A stretch of 13,746 bases of DNA from Alphaproteobacteria bacterium. Lineage in GTDB: Bacteria; Pseudomonadota; Alphaproteobacteria; SMXP01. Every line of letters starts with the position of its first letter. The stretch's first letter is position 1. Shown here one piece after another: positions 6,819-12,585 of this stretch. The stretch spans positions 1 to 13,746 of the forward strand of contig JANQLI010000017.1 in NCBI GenBank assembly GCA_028280675.1. The letters are read 5' to 3'. The position numbers and the translations under genes are program-made. The notes beneath the pieces were generated by a model, which was given only the letters and a program-made list of their open reading frames with translations, made no database searches and had not been told where the DNA came from.

Positions 6819-7646
6819 CTAGGGCATTCCTTTTTCTCCGTGAGAGGATCGTTTTTCTACCTGCTGCGCTAACGTCACACGGTCTTGAGATTGATGAGGC
6901 CGCGGGATATAGGTCGCACCCTTTACCCATAACTTAAAGGCTTGCCAATGAATAGCTGTGATCACTTTAACAGTCAGCAGAGGATAGCCAAAGAAAGCCC
7001 GTATGAGATTTGCAGAAGTTAATGGTGATCGCGTTCCAGTAAATTGGGTATAGAGCAAATGCTTCTCGTCTTGAAAGAGCTGTATCATGAGGCGGAGACG
7101 ATCCTGCGGATTATCGAATCGGAAACGGTAGTCACCGACGACCTCAATAAAGGGTGAGACATAAAAAACCTTCTTGGTCGCAAGCAGAGCATATGTTCCC
7201 TCTTGATCACCCGCTTCAACTTTACCGACATAACAATGGCCTTCGCCAAACGTGTTCGAGACTTCATAGATCAATGCAATCAGCGACAGGTCCGAATCGT
7301 AACAGTAATAGACGGAAAGAGGATTGAAGACGTAGCCCAGCACACGCGGATAACAGAGCAACTTTATGCTTGCGATATGAGATGACACGCCCGCTTTTTG
7401 CAGCATAGCCTCCACCCATGGGCGCAGAGGGGTGCCATCCCGCGCACCATGGTCTTTATCAAAGAAACTATAAAGATTATGCTTGTTATACGAAAAGAGT
7501 CTGCTCGCTTTTCGCACATCGTCCAAGTGATCAAGATCAAGCAATACGGAAAAGACACCGTAACGAAACTGATGATGAAACGGCTTCTGACGCGCATGCA
7601 TCACATGCCCACGATACAAAACATGACATGAGGGCACCTCTGCCAT
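6819..7646 (-). CDS. DUF1365 (COG3496) protein, probable UfaO-type furan fatty acid enzyme
   Basis: Conserved DUF1365 blocks run in order: YRGHVMHARQKPFHHQFRY near the N-terminus, YPRVLGYVFNPLSVYYCYD (about 100-118), EVSNTFGEGHCYV (about 129-141), KKVFYVSPF (about 159-167) and HWQAFKLWVKGATYIPRP (about 234-251). The many His residues in the first block could hold a metal; this is inference. In R. sphaeroides the homologous gene lies beside the COG2907 flavoprotein gene and both are needed to make furan fatty acids. I recall it as the candidate O2-using UfaO, but the D/O assignment is from memory. The ATG at 7644-7646 overlaps the upstream TGA by one base (TGATG); a GTG directly before it (7647-7649) is an alternative start giving one extra residue. 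Length of 275 residues is usual for the family. It lacks an obvious signal peptide. Confidence 0.85.
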   Translation of the reverse strand: MAEVPSCHVLYRGHVMHARQKPFHHQFRYGVFSVLLDLDHLDDVRKASRLFSYNKHNLYSFFDKDHGARDGTPLRPWVEAMLQKAGVSSHIASIKLLCYPRVLGYVFNPLSVYYCYDSDLSLIALIYEVSNTFGEGHCYVGKVEAGDQEGTYALLATKKVFYVSPFIEVVGDYRFRFDNPQDRLRLMIQLFQDEKHLLYTQFTGTRSPLTSANLIRAFFGYPLLTVKVITAIHWQAFKLWVKGATYIPRPHQSQDRVTLAQQVEKRSSHGEKGMP

Positions 7647-8962
7647 CACTCTGCCGCTTGTGTATAGGTGGAAGGCTGTGAAGATATTGTCTCACTCTCC
7701 CAGGGTGGTGTGAGGCCCAATTGCTTGCAGACATTCAATCCAGACGTGAGCCCATCCTCATGAAATCCATAACCAAAATATGCCCCGCAGAACCACGTGT
7801 TTTGAACACCTTGCAGCCGATCAAGCTTCTTTTGCGCATCCAAGGCAGGCTTATTATAAAGTGGATGCATATAATCGAAAGTTTGAAACACAAGATGTGG
7901 GTCTGGCTCTTGCACCGGATTCAAACTCACAAACAATGGATATTGACGGTCGATATTTTGTAAACGGTTCATCCAATACGTCACCGATGCAGGTGCAGCC
8001 GATCCTTCCTGTCCCTTCTCGCTCATATAATTCCAACTCGCCCATGCTTTATGGCGGTGTGGCATCAGAGATACGTCACGATGCAGCACGGCTTTGTTCG
8101 GGCTATAATGGATAGCGCCTAAAATTGCTTTTTCGCTTTCCGTCGGGTCCCTTAACAGCGCAAGCGCTTCATCAGAATGACATGCAAAGATAATGTGGTC
8201 AAAACGTTCTTCCTGGCCATCATGGTGCGTGATGCGGGGAGACCCCTGCTCCCTATCGATATAGGCAATATCAACACCGAGACGAATCTTATCGCGGAAA
8301 GGCGCGGATAATCGTTTCACATACGCCCGGCTGCCGCCGGTCACCGTGCGCCATTGCGGCCGGTCCTGAGTTGCATGCATCAATCGGTGGTTTGCAAAAA
8401 ACTGAATAAAGGTTGATGCTGGATACTCAAGCATCTCATGTAATGACGTGGACCAGATGGCAGACCCCATCGGCAAGAGATAATGATCACGGAACGCATG
8501 ATTAAATCCACGCCGTTCCAGATAGGCCCCAAGCGACAAACCCTCCAGATACCCATCATCAAGATCCTGAAGCGCTAGTTTGTTAAAGCGGAGAATACCG
8601 CCTAACATCTTTAAAAAGGTTGGGTGAATGAGATTGCGCCGATAGCAAAAAACGGTATTGAGGTTATCGCCCGACCATTCCAAAGCGCTATTTCGTTGAC
8701 TAAACGAAAAACTCATATCACTGTCTTCCGTCGCAACACCGAGCGCATGAAACAGCGCCGTGAGGTTTGGATAATTAAGCGTATTGTAAACGATAAAGCC
8801 AGTATCGACGGGGATAGGAACACCATCATAATCAACATCAACCGTATTGCTGTGCCCGCCAAGCCGCTGATTTCTTTCATAAACCGTAATGTCATGGGAC
8901 GGGTTGAGCAGCCATGCCGCCCCCAAGCCCGAAATGCCTGTTCCGATGATGGCAATCTTCAT
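7646..8962 (-). CDS. COG2907 flavin-dependent amine-oxidase-like protein, probable UfaD-type desaturase
   Basis: A 438-residue FAD protein. It opens with MKIAIIGTGISGLGAAWLL (GxGxxG at 7-12), followed by YERNQRLGGHSNT and PVDTGFIVYN, the hallmark of the COG2907 group. The C-terminus has WFCGAYFGYGFHEDGLTSG, the second FAD-contacting segment. Homologues lie next to DUF1365 and Cfa-like genes in many proteobacteria. In R. sphaeroides (RSP1091 as I recall) the gene is needed for furan fatty acid formation, with UfaD desaturating the methylated acyl chain on intact phospholipid. The start is firm: GAGGGG lies seven bases upstream of the ATG at 8960-8962. It is first in a three-gene minus-strand operon, with the stop overlapping the DUF1365 start. 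A candidate promoter lies at 8990-9016. An older alternative label is cyclopropane fatty acid related amine oxidase. Confidence 0.85.
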   Translation of the reverse strand: MKIAIIGTGISGLGAAWLLNPSHDITVYERNQRLGGHSNTVDVDYDGVPIPVDTGFIVYNTLNYPNLTALFHALGVATEDSDMSFSFSQRNSALEWSGDNLNTVFCYRRNLIHPTFLKMLGGILRFNKLALQDLDDGYLEGLSLGAYLERRGFNHAFRDHYLLPMGSAIWSTSLHEMLEYPASTFIQFFANHRLMHATQDRPQWRTVTGGSRAYVKRLSAPFRDKIRLGVDIAYIDREQGSPRITHHDGQEERFDHIIFACHSDEALALLRDPTESEKAILGAIHYSPNKAVLHRDVSLMPHRHKAWASWNYMSEKGQEGSAAPASVTYWMNRLQNIDRQYPLFVSLNPVQEPDPHLVFQTFDYMHPLYNKPALDAQKKLDRLQGVQNTWFCGAYFGYGFHEDGLTSGLNVCKQLGLTPPWESETISSQPSTYTQAAE

Positions 8963-8989
8963 GCGTGACCCCTCTTGATGCGCGTCGCT

Positions 8990-9016
8990 AGATACATCCC
9001 GGGCACGATCGGATCA
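8990..9016 (-). promoter_or_regulatory. Candidate promoter of the lipid operon with TGATCC -35
   Basis: On the minus strand TGATCC (plus strand GGATCA, 9011-9016) is followed 15 bases later by GTATCTA (down to about 8990), with the Shine-Dalgarno and ATG beginning some 15-30 bp further on. TGATCC is the -35 hexamer I recall for the R. sphaeroides RpoE (ChrR-controlled, singlet-oxygen) regulon, which includes the homologous operon. The -10 does not clearly match, so sigma assignment is uncertain. Confidence 0.35.
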
Positions 9017-9036
9017 AGGCAAAAGTCTTTGTATTT

Positions 9037-9052
9037 CAAATAGTTAATAAAC
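9037..9052. repeat. 16-bp motif CAAATAGTTAATAAAC, shared with 2139-2154
   Basis: The same 16 bases occur at 2139-2154 with one change (C for T at the twelfth base), there overlapping the GTTAAC tandem repeat. Both copies have the same orientation and precede a minus-strand gene, 20 bp upstream of the ATG in the GT-C case and 75 bp here. This copy also lies in the gap shared with the divergent methyltransferase gene. Confidence 0.35.
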
Positions 9053-9171
9053 ACTGCTTGACACCCTCTTGCGTTATCTAACCGTTACGTTGCGCGGCAA
9101 TCCCCAGATCACCGCACAAAAACAACGAAGTCTTTGAATTTTCAGTCATCCGACACGATGATACACGCGTA

Positions 9172-9213
9172 ATGCAGGGCAAAGCCAAAAAGCTGATGCG
9201 GGAAAAGGGATAA
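9172..9213 (+). CDS. Possible 13-codon leader ORF ending on the methyltransferase start
   Basis: ATG at 9172 opens a short frame (MQGKAKKLMREKG) that ends with TAA at 9211-9213, sharing its last A with the ATG of the methyltransferase gene (TAATG). This arrangement is typical of translational coupling. No strong Shine-Dalgarno precedes it. The frame is open upstream from 9082 without another usual start. It may be chance. Confidence 0.2.
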   Translation: MQGKAKKLMREKG

Positions 9214-10454
9214 TGCAAAAAAATAACGCGCAGACGCCAGCACCACAGGCCATAGTTGACGGGAACCCTGATTTAAAGGGCCTGCCTTTTCAAATGCGTG
9301 TGCTCGTTCATATTCTCAAACGCATTACATGGGGATCTTTAAGTGTCATTGTCCCCGATGGACGGCGATTTGAGTTCCGTGGCGCAACCCCAGGCCGCCA
9401 TGGCATCATACATATTTATGATTTTTCTGTTCTTAATAAACTCAAGCGTCAAGGCACATTGGGTGCAGGCGAAGCCTTTTTCGAAGGGCTTTGGGATAGT
9501 CCAGATGTGACAGCCTTGCTTGAAGTTATTGTACGTAACGAAGAATCGTTCGACGAAATTTTTAGTGCAGGGAAAATATTGCGGCCATTCCAACGTTTCT
9601 ATCACTATCTGAAGCGTAATACGAAAGAAGGGTCGAAACGGAATATCATGGCGCACTATGACCTTGGGAATGACTTTTATGCGCAATGGCTCGACTCCAG
9701 CATGACGTATTCATCTGCGCTTTTTGATGATCGGTCACCTGACCTGCAAAGCGCGCAAGAAAACAAGTACCGTTCCTTAGCAAACCGTCTTGACCTTCAA
9801 CCTCATCACACTGTTTTAGAGATAGGCTGTGGCTGGGGGGGCTTTGCCGAATATGCTGCGCGTGAGATTGGGTGCACCATTACAGGCATCACCATCAGCC
9901 CAGAGCAACATAAGTATGCATGCAACCGCATTAAGGCGGCAGGCTTAAACGATAAAGTCACCATTCAGTTGCAAGATTACCGCGATTGTGAGGGAGAGTA
10001 TGATCGGATTGTGTCCATTGAAATGCTGGAAGCTGTTGGCCTTGAATACTGGCCTGCTTACTTTCAAACACTCAAAGCCCGCTTAAAGCCAGGTGGACGC
10101 GCTGGCATTCAGGTAATTACCATCGAAGAAAAATCATTTGAGTTTTACAAAACCAAAATGGATTTTATCCAACGCTACATTTTCCCCGGCGGCATGTTGC
10201 CTGCGGCATCGGCCTTAAGAAGCGAAGTCGCGCAAGCCGGATTACGCTGGGCGGATAACATCACGTTCGGAAAAAGTTACGGTCAAACCCTTGAGATGTG
10301 GCGAGAGCGTTTTCTCAACGCCTGGCCAACCATACACTCATTGGGCTTTGACAAACGGTTTCGCAGGCTGTGGACCTATTACCTCTGCTATTGCGAAGCG
10401 GGTTTTCGGGCAGGCAGCATTGATGTGACGCAAATCACCGTGGAAAAGCCATAA
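9213..10454 (+). CDS. Cfa-family SAM-dependent fatty acid methyltransferase, probably UfaM-like
   Basis: A 413-residue protein of the cyclopropane-fatty-acyl-phospholipid synthase family, acting on unsaturated acyl chains of membrane phospholipids. Visible landmarks are HYDLGNDFYAQWLD (148-161), the SAM motif VLEIGCGWGGF (201-211), DRIVSIEMLEAVG (264-276), RYIFPGGMLPAAS (321-333) and a C-terminal WTYYLCYCEAGFRAG. Compared with E. coli Cfa from memory, the active-site Cys139 position is Ser168 (TYSSAL), and the bicarbonate His266 seems replaced in the segment GIQVITI; the Glu239 equivalent (E273) is kept. Loss of bicarbonate ligands fits a methylase making a methyl-branched alkene rather than a cyclopropane. 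It is divergent from the COG2907-DUF1365-transporter operon, supporting a shared pathway. AAGGG lies four bases before the ATG. Plain cyclopropane synthase, or a FufM-like furan methylase, remain alternatives. Confidence 0.85.
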   Translation: MQKNNAQTPAPQAIVDGNPDLKGLPFQMRVLVHILKRITWGSLSVIVPDGRRFEFRGATPGRHGIIHIYDFSVLNKLKRQGTLGAGEAFFEGLWDSPDVTALLEVIVRNEESFDEIFSAGKILRPFQRFYHYLKRNTKEGSKRNIMAHYDLGNDFYAQWLDSSMTYSSALFDDRSPDLQSAQENKYRSLANRLDLQPHHTVLEIGCGWGGFAEYAAREIGCTITGITISPEQHKYACNRIKAAGLNDKVTIQLQDYRDCEGEYDRIVSIEMLEAVGLEYWPAYFQTLKARLKPGGRAGIQVITIEEKSFEFYKTKMDFIQRYIFPGGMLPAASALRSEVAQAGLRWADNITFGKSYGQTLEMWRERFLNAWPTIHSLGFDKRFRRLWTYYLCYCEAGFRAGSIDVTQITVEKP

Positions 10455-10475
10455 CGTCGAGACCCCGGACGTTAT
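10451..10475. terminator. Hairpin between convergent genes, possible bidirectional terminator
   Basis: Perfect 8-bp arms ATAACGTC and GACGTTAT enclose a nine-base loop (GAGACCCCG). The left arm includes the TAA of the methyltransferase gene, and the hairpin fills most of the 27-bp gap before the DUF2892-like stop at 10482. There is no T-run on the plus side (AGAGAATTATT), so intrinsic termination is uncertain. Confidence 0.4.
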
Positions 10476-10481
10476 AGAGAA

Positions 10482-10718
10482 TTATTGAGGTGTAGATTCC
10501 TCACGGCACAACCCATCTTCATCGGTTGTATCTATTCCAAGGACATGCCAGAGATAGCAGCGCGAAAACAGGCCATTCAATACCAAGAACACGCCACAAA
10601 TCATCGCAATCCAAGCGCCTATTCCAAGGGCTTCTTGAGAAAACACCCATGTCAAAACGAGAACACCCAGCACAAGCCGGATAGCACGTTCAAATTTACC
10701 TAAATTCCGGTTTATCAT
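10482..10718 (-). CDS. Small two-helix membrane protein, DUF2892-like
   Basis: About 78 residues beginning MINRNLGKFERAIRLVLG, then a hydrophobic helix, a short turn with a Gly-Ile-Gly, a second helix (IAMICGVFLVLNGLF) and the ending SRCYLWHVLGID plus an acidic tail. This charged amphipathic start followed by two membrane helices and a Cys-containing C-terminal turn resembles DUF2892 proteins (inner-membrane domain as in YgaP), whose role is mostly unknown. An upstream ATG at 10794-10796 would add 26 residues, but it lacks a Shine-Dalgarno, while GGTGA lies eight bases before the ATG at 10716-10718, which I prefer. It follows the CpcT-like gene on the same strand by 135 bp, so co-transcription is possible but not clear. 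Confidence 0.65.
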   Translation of the reverse strand: MINRNLGKFERAIRLVLGVLVLTWVFSQEALGIGAWIAMICGVFLVLNGLFSRCYLWHVLGIDTTDEDGLCREESTPQ

Positions 10719-10832
10719 CACCAATTTCACCGCATATATCAATTTATACGGTGCATAACGATTATTCCGGCAAACTAGATCACAATGCCATGACATTAAG
10801 CAATCATGAGTTGTATTGTTACTTTGATAAAA

Positions 10833-10838
10833 TTATAA
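10833..10838 (-). promoter_or_regulatory. Possible -10 element for the DUF2892-like gene
   Basis: The minus strand reads TATAAT here, a perfect -10 hexamer, about 115 bp upstream of the preferred start. The hexamer 18 bases upstream (TGGAAT, overlapping the end of the CpcT-like gene) is a poor -35. Confidence 0.2.
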
Positions 10839-10853
10839 TGTGGTGTAAGCTGT

Positions 10854-11507
10854 TCATTCCATCGTGGAACTGCGCCTGAATTGATACCCCCCTGCAGCAG
10901 GCCCCCAAACAAGCTCTCCATCTGCCGTAAAACCGCGGTCCCAATTGGTGAATTGATCTTTCTCTAAGATATTCCGGGAGACTACATAGCTGGCCCCTTT
11001 ATAGCTATTCTGGCACCTTTGCCCAACTGTGCTCGATTCAAAGCGCATGGGGCCTGTACGCGCGACGTAAGTCGGACAAGACCCTGTTGCGATTAAAACA
11101 TCGGGAGAAAGATCCGCCAGCATAGATATGTTTTGCGCCGCACCGATATATTGATCCGTATCCGGAATAATATACCCCGCACTCGTGATTCCGCCATTTT
11201 CATCTATCTTATAGTGTGAGACTCGTTGCCGGTAAGGCTTCTCCGCCCCAGCCATCCAATTTTCCGTGTACAGCCATGGGCCATCATCACGATCTGTCCA
11301 AATTTCAACAATATGCCAAATCGCATGATCGTAGCGATCATCCGACTTTGCTTGGGCGGAGGTATCAAAAGTGCCGGTGATAAGAGAAATATAGACATCA
11401 AGCGCATTGGCATATGCCGCCTGCCCGGTCAAACACGTGACGCACATGACCAAGGATATAAACCTGAGACGCTGCGTAAAACGTGTTCTCCGTAACAATG
11501 ATCTCAT
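10854..11507 (-). CDS. Exported CpcT/CpeT-family protein
   Basis: A 217-residue protein with a Sec signal peptide: a basic start (MRSLLRRTRFTQRLRF), a hydrophobic core and an AYA-NA cleavage site near residue 33. The mature part matches the CpcT/CpeT (DUF1001) fold family: a start like ITGTFDTSAQAK, then WLYTENWMAGAEKPYRQRV (about 78-96), two cysteines C144 and C165, NSYKGASYVVSRNIL (167-181) and the strongly conserved NWDRGFTADGELVWGP (188-203). In cyanobacteria members attach phycocyanobilin or phycoerythrobilin to phycobiliproteins; homologues in heterotrophic proteobacteria have no known function. No phycobiliprotein gene is present and the product is probably periplasmic or surface-lipid associated, so chromophore lyase activity should not be assumed. 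AGGGAG lies eight bases before the ATG. It is divergent from the aminotransferase gene across 204 bp. Confidence 0.75.
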   Translation of the reverse strand: MRSLLRRTRFTQRLRFISLVMCVTCLTGQAAYANALDVYISLITGTFDTSAQAKSDDRYDHAIWHIVEIWTDRDDGPWLYTENWMAGAEKPYRQRVSHYKIDENGGITSAGYIIPDTDQYIGAAQNISMLADLSPDVLIATGSCPTYVARTGPMRFESSTVGQRCQNSYKGASYVVSRNILEKDQFTNWDRGFTADGELVWGPAAGGYQFRRSSTME

Positions 11508-11711
11508 TTTGTGATCTCCCTATTTGACGCTGCATTTTATGCGCTATTGCATGACCAGTATGAAATATATTTGCGTCTTTTTCCGATGATTCAGCAAATT
11601 CCGCATGAAATTCGTTCTCAAATTAGGTATCACATCACGAACGCAAACTCATAGTCTTTTAAACAGAAGCAGGTCAAAGCATCAGCTGATCGGCGCAAGG
11701 AGAAACACTCA

Positions 11712-12569
11712 ATGTCACGGATCACCTATGTCAACGGTGCCTATTTGCCGGAAGAAAAGGCGAAGATTTCCATCTTTGACCGGGGATTTTTGTTTGCCGA
11801 TGGCGTGTATGAAGTGTCATCCGTTTTGAATGGCAAGCTGATTGACAACACGGCCCATCTCGCACGGCTGCACCGGTCGTTGAACGAATTGGCGATGGCC
11901 GCCCCGGCAAGCGATGATGAGATCACAGCCATTCAAGAGGAATTGATCAAGCGCAATAATTTAAAAGAAGGCGTCGTATATCTGCAAGTGACACGGGGTG
12001 CGGCGGATCGCAGTTTTACTTATCCAGTGAACACACCTTCGTCCCTTGTAATGTTTACACAAGAACACGATCTGATCGATAATCCAAAAACGCAGACAGG
12101 TCTCTCTGTGATCACTGTTCCTGACATGCGCTGGGGTCGGCGCGATATTAAAACGGTGCAATTGCTCGCAGCCTCTATGGCAAAACAAGCAGCCATCGAT
12201 GTCGGCGCCGATGATGCTTGGCTTATAGAGGGTGACGTTATCACAGAAGGCACCTCTAACAATACCTATATTGTGACACATGACGGGACCATCGTGACCC
12301 AGCACCTTGGTCATAAAATTCTTTCGGGCATTACACGCCAAGCCGTTTTGACATTGGCAAAAGAGGACGACATCATCATTGAAGAACGGCCTTTCACCCT
12401 TGATGAGGCTTTGCAGGCAACAGAAGCGTTTGTCACCAGCGCCTCCACCTTTGTCTTACCGGTCGTCCGCATTAACGGCACAGACATTGGCAATGGGAAA
12501 CCCGGCCGCATCGCTCACAAATTGCGGCAGATTTATTTAGATAAAGCTTTGAACGGCACCCTTGCGTAA
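11712..12569 (+). CDS. dat: D-amino acid aminotransferase (PLP class IV)
   Basis: A 285-residue fold-type IV PLP enzyme. VNGAYLPEEKAKISIFDRGFLFADGVYEV at the N-terminus (residues 7-35) is the typical D-alanine aminotransferase start; the PLP lysine is K147 in RRDIKTVQLLA, and E179 in VITEGTSNN matches the conserved acidic residue near the pyridine nitrogen. Length is that of D-alanine transaminase (about 280), shorter than most branched-chain aminotransferases. The expected reaction is D-alanine plus 2-oxoglutarate to pyruvate and D-glutamate, in the cytoplasm, feeding peptidoglycan precursors or D-amino acid breakdown. Branched-chain or aminodeoxychorismate-lyase-like activity cannot be excluded within class IV. 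AAGGAGA lies eight bases upstream of the ATG, a strong ribosome site. It converges on the glutaryl-CoA dehydrogenase gene with a 16-bp gap and no visible terminator. Confidence 0.85.
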   Translation: MSRITYVNGAYLPEEKAKISIFDRGFLFADGVYEVSSVLNGKLIDNTAHLARLHRSLNELAMAAPASDDEITAIQEELIKRNNLKEGVVYLQVTRGAADRSFTYPVNTPSSLVMFTQEHDLIDNPKTQTGLSVITVPDMRWGRRDIKTVQLLAASMAKQAAIDVGADDAWLIEGDVITEGTSNNTYIVTHDGTIVTQHLGHKILSGITRQAVLTLAKEDDIIIEERPFTLDEALQATEAFVTSASTFVLPVVRINGTDIGNGKPGRIAHKLRQIYLDKALNGTLA

Positions 12570-12585
12570 TGCACGTCGCAGCACC

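Noticed and set aside
7780..8115. 111-codon plus-strand ORF
   Set aside because: It lies wholly inside the COG2907 gene on the opposite strand and shows no protein features.
9058..9086. TTGACA at 9058-9063 as a housekeeping -35 for the methyltransferase
   Set aside because: No -10-like hexamer lies at 16-18 bp; the nearest, TTATCT, is only about ten bases away.
11563..11572. AAATATATTT palindrome between the CpcT-like and aminotransferase genes
   Set aside because: A pure A/T palindrome of this length is expected by chance in AT-rich intergenic DNA.
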